Positions 21,840 through 34,727 of a stretch of 64,000 nucleotides of DNA are shown in pieces. Every line of letters begins with the position of its first letter. Position 1 is the stretch's first letter. The position numbers and the translations under genes were made by a program. Origin of the DNA: Gymnothorax reevesii (lineage: Eukaryota > Chordata > Actinopteri > Anguilliformes > Muraenidae); NCBI GenBank assembly GCA_029721435.1, contig CM056587.1, positions 16,960,667-17,024,666 on the forward strand. Reading direction: 5' to 3'. The notes under the pieces were generated by a model. That model was not told where the DNA came from and made no database searches. It worked only from the letters and a program-made list of their open reading frames with translations.

Positions 21840-23940
21840 AGTGTTCAAAATATGTTATTATCAGGCTTCTCACACAGACCACAAATTTTTGTTGAACAAA
21901 TTGAACTTATCAATGCAGTAAATGAATAGGCAATTAATACTGAGAGAACTGTTGCAGCCAAGACAGATTTAAGATATGTAAACAATTTCCCAAAGGGCTA
22001 TTGTCATTGTTATATTTGTCTGCCTGTGCTTGTGTGTGGCTGTCTCAAACTTACAAAATGTGCATGTGCATTGCAATACCTGTTGGAACCACCAGGGGCA
22101 GCAATGTTGTAGCAAATGTGTCCCTCGCAGGTTTCAAGTGCTAATTTAGGTTACCTTTCCTGTTTGTGTTTGCCCGTGTTGGTTTATGTGTATGGGAATT
22201 CAATAATTAGTCGTTTTTGCTCTCTATGAATTAAGCTCTTATATAGAGGCAGGTAAGCACTTTACACTTGATTAAAATTTGTTTATACAAATTTTGCTTT
22301 TCTACCTCATTAGGAATTGCTTTGCTGGAGCAATTTCAGGCATATAAAAGTTCTACAAATGCAATTTTGAAAGTCCTTGCCCTTACAAAACTAAGAGGCA
22401 TCATGTTTTTTGCTGTAATTTTGTATATCGTTTTTTATTTTATCAGAGTGAGTAGGGTCACACAGGCAGGGGTGCATGCGAACCATCAACATTGTGATGA
22501 TTATTTCTCAGTCTCCCAGGTTAATATCTAAATGTTTTTGCTGTATGTGGTTTATCATAGCACTGGCAAAATTGTTATAAGACAGATGAACTGGACATAG
22601 ACTGCACACACTTTTCAACAACATAAACTGAAATACTCTCATACTTTGCTTGTCTAGTGGGAGGCCATGTTGTATTGTGACTGGAGGAAGACTTGAATAT
22701 GCAAAGCTACCACTGGAACCTATACTTGGAGATATTCGCTGATTTTATACATTTAATTTATTTAAAAGTTCCTAAAGTGCAGTTTAAAAATCAGTAATTT
22801 CAGGAAAATGTCAAATTTATATGAAGAACATTTCAATTCAATTCAAAAATGTATTCCCGTGCTGATTATAGATGCTATAGTCAACTAGTCTCACACATCG
22901 CTAATTAAAAGCAGTTCACAGACCCGTCTAGTGTATTTGAGAAGTAAAACTACATAACGAAACATTTTTGTATCAAAAAAGGTGTTTGATTTATTGTGTA
23001 AGGGAAGAGTAAGCTATCTAATGTACTGGGATTTTAAGATGGTGTAACAGGACCTTGAAATGGGACAAAGTTGAGAAAGGCTGTATGAGGACACTGTAAT
23101 TGTGATCTATTTCTTGCGTGGCTTCAGTATTAGCAATTATTAAATGATTAAATACTGAATACAAATGAATCGTAAGACATAATTAGTCAGCAGGTAATTT
23201 AGGGAGTTGCTTGCAGGATTATGATGGAAACCAAAAGAAGCTTTCTTGTATGATAATTCGTTTCATATCCGCCAGGCAAGCAATTCTTTCATGGTGAATA
23301 TCAGGTGACACTGATGTTATTAAAAATTTTTTAAGAAACATGTTGTATATTGGATTCATGAAAGCTTCCTATATGAGATGGTTCTACATTGATATGTGTG
23401 GTTCTTTAACTTTCCCATGTGCATATGCTATTCAAATATAGTTTTGGTGGCAGCTGTAGTTTCCTTACATATTTGTTGTCATACACAGATTAATTGGGTA
23501 GGGTATAAACTTAACATTTCAACTTGTCCAGTATTGCATAATACTAACAATCATTATTTTTACGTATTTCAATTACTTTTTGAGTGATGTTTGTACTTCT
23601 GAGTGTGGTACATATGTATTATCCTCGTCTGGTGTAGAATTACATATCTGAACGTGTTTATATGAATTTGCAGATCAGATCCATTTAGAGATATGATTGG
23701 ACATGTTCTGCAGCTGTTCTCACTTTATTAAAACATTTCCTCTTTCTACTGATTACCTATCAATTAGCAAACATGTTTCTCTTATCTTCGCAGTCTAAGA
23801 CCGAGCCAGGAATTGATCTGCACAGGTCTTAAAGCCTGGAGACTGGCAGTAATCTTAATATTTATATTATCTTGATGTGCTGGTTTTCTGATTTGGGCTG
23901 GTTTCAGGTCTATCTTGTGTGAGAGACAAGGCAGAGTACT
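21840..23940. other. Non-coding stretch, nothing recognised
   Basis: AT-rich DNA, no supportable gene or named repeat. Confidence 0.45.
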
Positions 23941-23945
23941 CTTAA

Positions 23946-23967
23946 AACACACACACGCACGCACGCG

Positions 23968-24028
<61 letters not shown>
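23946..24028. repeat. (CA)n microsatellite
   Basis: CA run of about 80 bp with CG and CATA interruptions at its left end. Confidence 0.98.
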
Positions 24029-24030
<2 letters not shown>

Positions 24031-24443
24031 CACATAGCCAGACACATTCACAAAAGCACACACTTGATTATTCTGCCCGAGGGTTGGAATATGATTCCAT
24101 GTTTCTGATGACAGAATTACATGAGACTCCGGGGGTTTGACACAATAAGACAAGTGACTCCTGAATAATATTCTTGATCTTTGAAATTACAATTTAGAAT
24201 AAGCATTCAATAATAACAACTATGTGCGGAGTACAGCTGTGTACTGGAATTCATCAGTAGACGCATAAAATGGATTGCCGCTTACTGTGAATTGCTGAAC
24301 TGCAATGAACAAGTATTTTGGTGCTGTTTGTGGTCCTGAATTTAACCAACCTTTTGGTTGGGTGCTGTCTATGGTTCTGAATGCACTAGAGCCAGTGTTA
24401 GGATACCTTCACTAGTACTGAAAGTGATTGCGATTGTGTACCT

Positions 24444-24636
24444 CAGTGTTTCCCAACCCTGTTCCTGAAGTACCTCTGCCCTGCATATTTGAGATGTCTC
24501 CCTAAATCATCACACCTGATTCCGCTGATCAGCTCATTTGTGGAGCACTTAATGACCTGATCTGGGTGTGTTCAATCAAGGAGACATCTGAAATATGCAG
24601 GACAGGGATACTCCAGGACAGGGTTGGAAAACACTG
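24444..24636. mobile_element. hAT-type MITE with perfect 8-bp target duplication
   Basis: 193 bp. Begins CAGTGTTTCCCAACCCTG and ends with CAGGGTTGGAAAACACTG. GTGTACCT at 24436-24443 is exactly repeated at 24637-24644. An 8-bp duplication and CAGTG ends indicate the hAT superfamily. Confidence 0.88.
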
Positions 24637-24660
24637 GTGTACCTGTTAGGCGACCTCCAG

Positions 24661-24778
24661 GGGTGCGTTTCCCAAAATCACAGAGGCTAACTTACATAGT
24701 TGGAACCGTTGACTGTGAATGGAGAAACTATGTAAGTTGCTAACTTAATTAGCAACTACGCTGTTTGGAAACGCACCC
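24661..24778. mobile_element. Small MITE, possibly PIF/Harbinger type
   Basis: 118 bp beginning GGGTGCGTTTCCCAAAA and ending TTTGGAAACGCACCC, with CAG on both sides (24658-24660 and 24779-24781). The 3-bp duplication of CWG form suggests PIF/Harbinger. The interior also folds back (ACTTACATAGTT with AACTATGTAAGT). Confidence 0.65.
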
Positions 24779-24784
24779 CAGCTC

Positions 24785-26930
24785 AGTTAGTTTCTGCATT
24801 TTTTTTGCCATCCAGGAATACTCCCTTCAGGACAGTGATGGCGTGTTGGGCCTGGAGATTAATTATCTCTAACGGAGGCACTTCAGCTCCCATTAGGCTG
24901 TAAAGGAGATACTTTTGGGGTGGGGAAAAATGCAACAGTTGTGAGTAGAATATCACAAAATTTAGAGTTATAGCACAGCGTGGAGTATAGCTCAACAGGT
25001 TGTCTGTGGAGCATTCTTCAGACTATAACACTGAGGATACTTACTGATTGCCTTGAAATAGAATTCCAGGTACAGTTTGTGTTTTCACTTTTCATGAAGA
25101 GCTGTTAAAGAAATGTTTTGACAGCTGATGGGTTGGGCGTATTCCTTTCTCATGCAGCTCTTATTGCAAGCATTTGGACACCAGCAGTAGCATCACTACC
25201 AAGTGTCTCTGCACAGCAACCCCATCTGTATAGCTAAAATTTTGTAACATTTTCTCAACCACCATTACTGCTCATTCTGCAACAAAATATACTTGTCTTG
25301 TATATTTGGATCTTTACAGTTGAATAACTGCCAAAAAAGCAATGAAATGTGTTAATTGCATTTTTAAGTCAGAAGAAAAGTTCATCATCATTCCTGCTGC
25401 CCTCTTTCTTGTATCATATTGGTCATTTTCTAAAGTTTAGTTTTAGTTTTTTTTTTTCCCCCTTTCTCTCTCTGACACCGTTTGTTCCCTTAGTTTGTGG
25501 CTGTGCAAACACTTGCAGGCTGTTTGACAGCCGTTGACTTTTGACCTTGAGGTTCTAGTTGCTATTCAGTCCTGTAGGGTACTGTGGTCAATATTCCCAA
25601 TGCATCCTGGGTAATCAGCCACTCATTTACTCTGCAGCGTCTTGGGAATCGCCGGCTTTCACCTTTTGACCTTTGCCACTGCTCTGTTTGTGTACAAATT
25701 GGAAAATAAAGTGTTCTTTAAATCCAATTACTTCCTGATGGAAACAAAGTTCCTTCAGGAAGACTACATGTGTCGCACTGCAGCTCGACCGTAAGTTTCA
25801 GGAATAGTCTTTAGTAGTGTGGAGGTGAGGAATACGCAGTATACGTCTAGGCGTTTGAATACTGGTACAATCTTTGCTTTTTGGCACCATACCCCAGTGC
25901 ATTGACTTAATAAACAATATGTATGATGTTAAATTAGTTGGTAGCTTTAATGTTTGTGTCTTTATATCTGCATTCTATGAACCATGTACTTCATTAATTA
26001 AAAATTTTCCATACAGTTTTTCACTGTGATAGACAGTATAAATTCTAATAAGACAACAAAGACACAAATGCTAATTGCACCCAAAAAAATACAGATATTT
26101 CACAAGTGAGGAAAACATTAGTGCGGGACTGAAACTGTCAATGAAAACATTGAATGAGTGGGCTGTATTGGGGGGGGGGGGGGGGTACCATTTACATGTG
26201 CATTACTACGGAAGCCAAATTACTAACAAGACATTTTAAATCGGGGAGCCCCTATGTCAGTAATTATTATTGTTAGTTATTAGTATTATTAGTTCAGTTA
26301 CAGTGAAATGGTGAAATCTATAAAGTGAGTCCATGGTTTGAGGAAGTTAGATCCAAAATTACAGAACAAAAAAAATAGTTATAAAAGAAAAAATAATGAC
26401 AAGGACTGAAGGAAACACATTTTTTTCTCCAAACTCGTTTCCCTACTGAGGTGGGAATATATTTGCATGAGTAATCTGAATTTAAATTGGTTAAGTCTTG
26501 GTATGCAGTTGCTCTTGTCTGATAAATGTTTGTTGACTGCTATCTTTTAGGTTTACAGTGACTTTACAATTACACAGATCCTCTATTATGAATCAAAAAT
26601 GATGTTTCATGGAGGTGTCAAACTATGCCAAAATTAAAATTTATTGCTCGTTGACTTGCATGAGTTTTCCTCTGTAAGCCTGAGGATGTTGAATACTGGA
26701 CCTGTTCTGTACAGTCAACTGATATGATGGTTTGTTTGTGTTCTGTCTGCATACCGTGGTGTAATTAAAACTTAGAGGCATTTTTTGTTGCTTAATCCAG
26801 GGTATGGGAGCTGTGAATATGTCCAAAAATGCTCAATTTACAGTGAGTAAATTCAGCAGACAATTTAAGCTGAACAATTGAATTGGTGAAATTATATTTG
26901 TGTGTAACTAAATGGCAACACCCCATGACC
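24785..26930. other. Non-coding stretch with a poly-G run
   Basis: G-run at 26170-26185 and scattered poly-A. An exon-like segment before a GTAAGT near 25790 was considered and not supported. Confidence 0.45.
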
Positions 26931-26937
26931 TGTTGAA

Positions 26938-27535
26938 GCAGAGCTGCTCAACCTTATTTCTAGAGCTTTACTGTTCTGAAGTTTTCCACTCCAACTAAAG
27001 CAAAACTCATACAGCAGTTAGGGAGCATATGTAGCTGTATATGTAGTTGGGCGGCATGGTGGCATAGTGGTTAGCACTACTGCCTCACAGCAAGAAGACC
27101 GTGGGTTCAAATCCGGCCCGGGGCCTTTCTGTGTGGAATTTGCATGTTCTCCCCGTGTTCGCGTGGGTTTCCTCTGGGTACACCGGTTTCCCCCACCCAT
27201 CCAAAACATGCAATATAGGAACCCTCCCTTCCTCCTGTATGGCTGTGTGTGAATGTTTGGTGGTGGTCGGAGGGGCTGTAGACGCATACTGGCAGCCACG
27301 CTTCCGTCAGTCTGCCCCACAAAACACAAAACAAAAACTACAAAAACGTAGTTTACCACCATCAGAGTGTGAATGAATAATGCCTCCATTGTAAAGCGTC
27401 TTTGAGTGTCCAAAAAAGTGCTATATAAAATTGATGCATTATTATTATTAGCTGCTAATTCCCAGAATTCACCTGAATTTAGTGCTGGTGTGAAAATCCC
27501 TTGGACAGTAGGAACAGGGTTGGATGGGGCAGCTC
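26938..27535. mobile_element. MITE split by a SINE
   Basis: AGAGCTGCTCAACCTTATTT at the left and AACAGGGTTGGATGGGGCAG at the right are diverged inverted ends of the common CCAACCCTGTTCCTG-type fish MITE. The SINE at 27048-27451 occupies its middle. Confidence 0.5.
27048..27451 (+). mobile_element. tRNA-derived SINE
   Basis: The head contains an RNA polymerase III box A, TGGCATAGTGG (27060-27070), and box B, GGTTCAAATCC (27104-27114), spaced as in a tRNA gene. The body continues TGCATGTTCTCCCCGTGTTC, and the 3' end GTGCTATATAAAATTGATG is followed by (TTA)n. A 190-codon open frame across it on the other strand is incidental. Confidence 0.85.
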
Positions 27536-27539
27536 TGAC

Positions 27540-28331
27540 TGAAAGGAAGGCTCTCCGGAGGTGTTTAGTCGGGCAGTACACTCCTTCCATGCAGTTATAG
27601 TACTCCAGCTGGAAAATTCATGAATAGTGGGTTACAGAGATCTTATCTCCCTCTCTGCCCATGTCCCTTCTCCCTCTCCCTTTCTCCATTTTCTTATTCT
27701 TTCTCTCCCCATCTGTGGTACTCTGTGGTTATTCATCACTGTACATGAGCGAGGACTGATTCTGGTGGTGATCTGACCGTGCAGCTTTTTACTGCAAGTG
27801 GGTCAAACAATAAAGGAAGGTCAAGCTGTAGCAATTAAAGGGGCAGTTCACCTTAAATGAAATTAGTGCTCATCCACTTCAGAAGAGTAGTATGTGTCCA
27901 TCTTAATGCCTTTTCGGTATACTGCTTTATCAACCTGATCAAAAAAGCCTCCCAGTCCCATAGCACCAAAAATGAATAATAAAAATACAACATTCTCTGT
28001 CAACATGATCTGACAGTTACTTTTATTCGTCTACAGAGTTTAATTTGAATACTTGTACTTCAGTCGTGCAAATAACACCCTTGCTTTCAACTCGGCATGC
28101 TTTTCTAGCACTAATACCACCGTTGCCTTTAACAATGCCTTCTATTTTTTGCTAATATGAACGGTAGGTGGCGGTATACACCTAAATACCTCATCTAACC
28201 TACGGAACACGACAGAGAAAGGGAAGAAGAAGAAGACTGCCTGCCTCACTTGTGCAAACAGCACTGCAGTTTTTAGCACTACTTGCCTCACTAATGCTAA
28301 TAGTATTACCTCTTTATAATTCGACCTGCTT

Positions 28332-28369
<38 letters not shown>

Positions 28370-28825
28370 GTAATGTAACTTTGTAATTAAAAATAAGATA
28401 TCAGTGATCACCCCATTCAACTATATTCCTATGCAATCTGACTCTACAATGACGTAATATGTTCTTGAATCTCTTCAGGAAAAGGGTGTGTATGCACAGT
28501 CCATCATAAAAGCTGGGGAAATCCACATTGACTCCGGAAAGATAAATAGACTTATTATCTAGAGCAGAAAACATCAGCAGCCTGAGTGTAGACGATTACA
28601 TTGTGCTGCCACCTAGAGGTAAAATAGTGGAATCAGAGTGACTAACCAATTACTGTCATATGAAAACAATTATACATATTGATTATAGCTTTCAATATAG
28701 CGTACAATGTGCATCAGTGATTCCCTGGTCACAGCAAACATATCTGAACTATCTCACCTCATCTATTTACATAATGAATACAATAAAAGACAATGTATAC
28801 ATATGTATCCTGTATCTGCCGTTTA
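27540..28825. other. Non-coding stretch with TAA microsatellite
   Basis: (TAA)n at 28334-28369; otherwise nothing recognised. Confidence 0.5.
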
Positions 28826-28830
28826 GTCGC

Positions 28831-31131
28831 ACAACCACATCTCAGAAAAAGTTCAATGGAAAAAAGGATGAAAAATGTTCATAAAAACAAAGAGCAATGA
28901 TTTCAACATTTTTTAACATTTTTTAATTTTTTTATATTATTTGATTTATTTTATTTTATTTCAGTACACATCTATCCCTGTCATTTTTTTATTAATTTTT
29001 TTTTTTTGTTGTTGTTGTTGTTGACAACACACTCCAAAAAAAGTTTAGACAGGGCAATTTAGGACAAGGAATGAGGTAAAAAAAAAAAAAAAAGTAATAT
29101 ACAAACACATGAAAAAAATAATTTTAAGGTAAATGAACAATATTTGTCGATGAAAGATAGGAAAGGATCTGGATATTACTCCCTCTATGTTGCATAACAA
29201 AATTAAAAGGAATTTCTGAGCATAAAAGGCAGGGTCCAAGTCTAAGCTGAACACCTGTCATCTTTGATGATGCAGACAACACTGCATCAAGACCCTTCAT
29301 TTATCTGTGTTATGTTATCACATGGGCGCAGGGTTAATTTGGTTAACCTTTGCCATGCACTGCAATATGTAGTTATATCCACAAAGATTAGTCAAAACTT
29401 AACTGTAGAAAATGGAGGTCTTGTGTGGACAGTGTGCAGAAGCACTGACAACCTCTCTGGGCTCAGAGACATCTGCAATGGACTGTGACTCAGTGAAAAC
29501 ATGTCTTCAGGTGAATCAATATTTTCTGTCATGGATGCCATGCGCTCCAAACCAAGGCAAAAAAAAAGGGACGATCCAGACTTTCCAAAAGTCATACAAC
29601 AGGGTGTGTCAAAAAATGCCCCACTTTGAATAATTGCCCTAAAATTTATATTTTTTAATTTTTTTTGATAGACAATGGTTCAGTGCTTTTTTTATGCAAT
29701 TGCACATACTCAACATGTTACGTATGAATGAGCACAGGCTCATTACGTAAATTGCGATACATCTGTTTAGTGCAAAAAAAGTGCTGGGATGAAAACAGGA
29801 TCTGAAACCATAGAAAGCTATGTTAGGTATGCCCTTTGTTTATCAAAAATTGCCATTAATTTTGAATTAACATCCTCAACATGTCCACCATTTTTTTCCT
29901 GGCAGATTTAGGCCCTCCTCAGCATATCATACACTGCACGGCGGATCAAAGCTCTGTCCCTTTTGAGAACATTGACTTCTGCCGTTATTCGTTTCTCAAG
30001 GTCATCCAGGTCCCTAGGTGGAGGAACGTACACTTTTGACTTAAGTTTACCCCACAAGAATAAGTCAAGAGGGGATAAGTCTGGTTACCTCAGGGGCCGT
30101 TCCATGTGTAGGACAATCACTCGTTCTCCAAAAAGTTCTGTAAGTTGAACTGCAATGTGTCAAGGAATGTGCTGAGATCAAGAAAGTGCAAACATCTGGT
30201 GTTGCACCATTCTGCAGGGGACATCCATTCAATGATTACATAACATGACATAACAAGACTGTTAGCCACCTGGAGGGCAAAAGGTTAAAGAAATTTCCTG
30301 AAAATTTTTATGACACTTAAGGGCATACCTAACGTTGCTTCTCATGATCTCAGATCCTGTTTTCATTCCAGCACTTTTTCATGTAAATCCAATGTATCGC
30401 AATGTACATAATTAGCCGATGCTCACTCATGCGTGACATGTTGAGTATGTGCAATTGCATAAAAAAAGCACTGAACCATTGTCCATCAACCTATGTGAAA
30501 GGATTTTCAAAAAATTATAAAATATTAATTTTAGAGCAATTTTTGAAAGTGGGGCATTTTTTTAACACACCCTGTAGATGGTATGGGGTTTTGTCAGTGC
30601 TCTAAGCAAGGGTAACTTGCATTTCTGTGAAGGCATCATTAATGCTGAAAAGTACACTGACATTTTAGAGGACATATATGCATTCAATACACCCAATATT
30701 TCAACAAAACAATGCAAAACCACATTCTTCAAGCATTACAAAAGAGGAGGGTGCAGGTGCTGGACTGGCCTGCCTGCAGTCCTGACTTGTCCCCAGTAGA
30801 GAATGTGTGGTGCATTTTGAAACTAAAAAGTGAAAAGAAAGACCCTGTACTGTTGTACACCTGAAGACTTTGTTGCAGGAAGAGTGGGACAAAATTACAC
30901 ACTAAACATTTCATCACTACATATTTTCAGTCCCTAAATGTTGAGAAAAGGAATGTAAGCATTACTAAGAAGTAAGTACTTTGCTGTCCCTTTTTTCTTG
31001 CAATGTGTTGTGGTGAAACATCAAATAATGCACTGTTTTTGTTCTATTGTCCATGTAGTACAGGTCAAAGATGATCTACAAATCACAACTTTCAGTTTTT
31101 ATCCCAGCATTTTCTGATTTAGGGTTGTGGA
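28831..31131 (+). mobile_element. Tc1-like transposon (family D) split by a mariner-like element
   Basis: Left end GCACAACCACATCTCAGAAA and right end TTTCTGATTTAGGGTTGTGG are diverged inverted repeats of the family C type. Transposase remnants on the + strand are read on both sides of an insertion at 29600-30574: GACATCTGCAATGGACTGTG before it, MVWGFVSALSKGNLHF and the QDN-equivalent region after it (STKQCKTTFFKHY). Strongly decayed. Confidence 0.75.
29600..30574 (-). mobile_element. Mariner/IS630-like element with about 240-bp inverted repeats
   Basis: Begins CAGGGTGTGTCAAAAAATGC and ends with the reverse complement ending ACACACCCTG, then TA. The arms 29600-29840 and 30321-30574 match with scattered changes and one indel, for example the shared TGGTTCAGTGCTTTTTTTAT. 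The left flank reads AA where TA is expected. The interior (about 30112-29890, minus strand) encodes a fragment PDLSPLDLFLWGKLKSKVYV and PPPRDLDDLEKRI, the C-terminal catalytic region of a DDD-type mariner-related transposase. The N-terminal part is absent. Confidence 0.8.
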
Positions 31132-31134
31132 CAG

Positions 31135-33600
31135 CATTGTTGTTCTTTTTTGGTACCTTTGACGCATTTATTCCACTTCAATTTCTGTTTTAAATATAAT
31201 CTTGCTTGCATTGTGTATCCATTTCATTTTTTTAGTCTTTTAAATCTATATAATGGTTGAATGTTCTTGGCCAAACAAATCATAATCTGACCAATATAGC
31301 AAACTAAATTCTTTCCACATGGGAGTGTATAAGGCTAGTAGTGTTGGTCCTTCTTTGAATTGACATAAAGTAGTGCTGAGAGAAAATAAATCGCTAATTG
31401 ATTCTTTACCAAAAATTAAGGACTTCTCTTTTCAGTTCCTTCATAGTTTTAACAGAGCTGCAGTAAGCTGCGGTTTGCAAAGTTGCTGACAGTAAGAGTG
31501 AATTTTTTAGGCCGATGAAAATTCTCAATCAGAGAGCCAAACTTCATTGCAGACATGATTGTTAATCGGCAGGGTGCTGAAGGATTTTTGTTTGTTGGGG
31601 GTGTGGAAGGATTTTTACATTCTGATTGGCACTGATTTCACCCCATTATAACAAACACAATTATCTCCCAGGAGCTGTGAAGTCAAGTCTGTTATGAGGT
31701 TTGGGTTCTCCATTCAAGTGCTGCTGCACCTCTTCTGCTCAGCAGTTTCTCAAGTGTCTTCTGGAAAGTTCCTTTGCCTTCCAAAGCAGCTGAGTATTAG
31801 CATATGAATTCCTCACTTCCAAATAAAATGTATCATATTTGTTGGAATTAACACTATTCCCATTACTTTAACCTGACAGAACTCAACAGAACCTATAGGA
31901 TTATGGCTTTGAAATGAGGCCATGTACTTCCATTTTGGCCCAATCGTTTGTCTGTTGTAACCTTTTCTTTTTCCACCAAATATTTAGCAATTAAAAAAAT
32001 GATAGGCTATAAAGAGTTACTCGAGAATTTAATGTGCGATTAATGGATGCAATTCCTGAGGCGAGAGTAATTTCTTCAATTTCAGTGACAATAGCCAATG
32101 GTTAATTTGGATTAAAAAAATTAAAAGCTGCTTTGAATTTGTCCAGATAAAGCACCTAGCTTTTTCAACAATGAAAATCTAAGTTTTCATTACGGATTGT
32201 CATTCTTTTGCGAAGAAATGTGATCTTTTCATTCACATTTTCATTCAAATGTTTTTTTTTTTTTTTGCATTAAATGTGTGCGTTTAATGGAGGAAAACTG
32301 CTGATGCTGCAGATTAAATGTGCAGAGACTGACATGACATTCACATCACTGACAGCTTTTGTTTTCTGCAAAATTTGTTTGTGATAACGGAGCGGAAATC
32401 GATATAGATCTGGAGGAGTTTGCGCTACCCTCTGTCAGGCCTTAGATTCTAAGGCGGGGCGCAGAGGCAAATGACTTTTGGATTACTGTCAACACGTGAA
32501 ATCTTAAATGTCACTCTGACATTGCTGTAATCCAGTTTGGAAATCTTGAAAAACCGCACAGTTACATGTACATGTGCTTGCATACATTCACACACATGCG
32601 CAAATGCACCCAGAAAGATGCACTTGCATATAACGCATGCACGCATACCAATGTCCTTTTGTGTGTTGTAGCCTACTACTAATGAACTGGTGCCCGAAGG
32701 TGTTAAAAGGCCACCAGGAGAGTGATGAAATATGGAAGGACCCAAACGCAGGAACGTAGATTTGTTTAATTAACATATTGAATAAATAACACAAATACGT
32801 AACTTCAGTGCTCTTAACTAAAAAGTGTCACAAACTAAGGTTACCTGACAGTGAGGGGGAAAACTAAGGTTTATATAGACAAAGGAATGATACTCAACTT
32901 GGGAAAACCAGATGTGATAATTAGGAGAGAGAACAGAGGAGATGATTGGATAATTAGATTGGGGCAAGTAGCCATGAGTCTGGAATGTGGGGTGGGGCAT
33001 TACATCTACATAACTGTATGCACACACACTCACGCCAACATACAGCGTGTAAAATTACTCATCAACACTCATACAGAAATGTGCGGTCGTACATTTTTCA
33101 CACAGGATATGATTGTGCAAATGATGTAGTTTGAGGTCGACCCAAACCTACATTTCACATAATAAATGTAATAATAATTTACAACCACTGGGTAGATGGA
33201 TGTAACATAATTTGCCTGAGGACCTTCCCTAGATTGTTTGCGAGTATGAAGTTTTTAATTAACAGCACTGATTTATTTTATTTTTGCATTAAATTGGGCC
33301 GTGTTTAGAAATTCCCCGCCCTCTGAAAAATGTCTGATTATGTGTTTTTGTGATTTGTAATCTCATCCTCACGAGGAACGCAAACTAAATTATATTTTTG
33401 CGCTATGTAGACCTCTGTTCTAGCGTGCACACCCTGGCGGCCACAAATTTTCTTTACTGTCCTCTCAACAGTGGCCTGCTGCCCGCATACACCTGCAATT
33501 ATGTAAATAGCCATGTGCTGCATTTCTTCTATCGTGCAGGGGCATTACAGAGCTTGGCTTTCGCAGCTGATGTCACGGACATCGTTATACACACAGGGAT
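31135..33600. other. Non-coding stretch, nothing recognised
   Basis: AT-rich with poly-T near 32255; no gene or clear transposon border. Confidence 0.45.
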
Positions 33601-33604
33601 TAAA

Positions 33605-33725
33605 TATTGTGTTTCGTAATCACTCTCAAGATTGGCAACCTGTTCAGGATACCTCTCGCGCAGTGCTGCTGGGATAGGCTCGGGGAAAACCCATCCCCCA
33701 CCCTCTTCCACGACCAGGACTAAGT
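33605..33725 (+). mobile_element. Diverged L2-type LINE/SINE tail
   Basis: GGCAACCTGTTCAGGATACC, CTCTCGC and TGCTGGGATAGGCTC follow the order of the tail at 7930-8057 but are more diverged and lack the GATG end. Confidence 0.6.
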
Positions 33726-34380
33726 CAAATAGTTACTGAAAGGCTCGATATTCCTGTCCTCGCTTCTGAAATGCGACATCCAGAAATGCGCGGTAGCAAC
33801 TAGCAAATGATCGCCATCATTAAAAGCACGGAAAATGAAAGATCGCGGCTACATGAGAATGCGGTTTTTAAGGCTCCACTTTGGTTGAGTCCCCATCAAT
33901 AATTCAGACCTGGGGAAAGCGACGTGATCGATGATTGCATACTTTGCGGAGAGACATGACACTGGCTTTCGGCGAGCGTCCCAGACGGACAAATGATCCA
34001 CTGTGCACATAATTATATCAGTCTTTTTGGAACTAAATTATGAGCTTGCTTCCGGGCCGGGGGGATGGCGCTAACCCGAGGCTGACCGACAGTGTCAGTA
34101 TAGATCAGCGGTTTGATGACATCACCCCAGGACAAAGGAAATACCCCCCCCACCCCCGAATTGCGTCCTTCCACACTGATGCATAAATAAGTAAATGCGG
34201 ATCTGATAGATGTGAAATGATTTCACACGGTAATGTAGGCGGCATAAGGAGAAAAGGGGAAATGCAATCGCTTGTGTTTCCTTCCGACAATGGACTGCAG
34301 CTCCCCTGAATTCTAAATTACGCTTGTTTCTTTTAACTGTGTGTAAAGGGAGGTGAGGACACTAATGGTGCGTGAGTGTG
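33726..34380. other. Non-coding stretch, nothing recognised
   Basis: Rather GC-rich compared with the surroundings; a C-run lies at 34145-34156. No exon was supported. Confidence 0.4.
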
Positions 34381-34600
34381 TGTGTGCGTGTGAGGCAGGT
34401 CGGGGGTCAGAGGGATGACTAACAGCTAAATGTAAATGATTTGTGTGCGCTATATGTGTGTGCAGGAGTGTGTGTGTGTGTGTGTGTTCGCGTGCGTGTG
34501 GGAGGAAGGTCGGGGGTCAGAGGGATAACTAACAGCTAAATGTAAATGATTTGTGTGGGCTATATGCGTGTGCAGGAGTGTGCGTGTAGGACTGTGAATA
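34381..34600. repeat. Two-copy 110-bp tandem duplication, TG-rich
   Basis: GGTCGGGGGTCAGAGGGAT at 34398 and again at 34508, followed in both by ACTAACAGCTAAATGTAAAT and a TG-rich end. The copies differ at only a few positions outside the TG runs. The array ends about 125 bp before nalf1 exon 34728. Confidence 0.9.
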
Positions 34601-34727
34601 TGCGTGTGTGTGAATACACGCACAAGCGTTTGTATGTACTCTGCTGGTGGATGGTAAGGCTGAAGTACAGCAGTACAGTGCACTGAGGCTGGATTGTGAT
34701 TGGCTGGCTCCGCTCTCTCCCCTGCAG

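Noticed and set aside
25640..25795. Exon-like segment ending at CGACCGTAAGT
   Set aside because: A consensus donor is present but the upstream frame has no recognisable protein and no clear acceptor.
27060..27114. Possible tRNA gene (box A and box B)
   Set aside because: The boxes belong to the head of a SINE; no proper acceptor stem pairing or full cloverleaf was evident.
27018..27590. 190-codon open frame on the minus strand
   Set aside because: It runs antisense through a tRNA-derived SINE and a MITE and has no recognisable domain.
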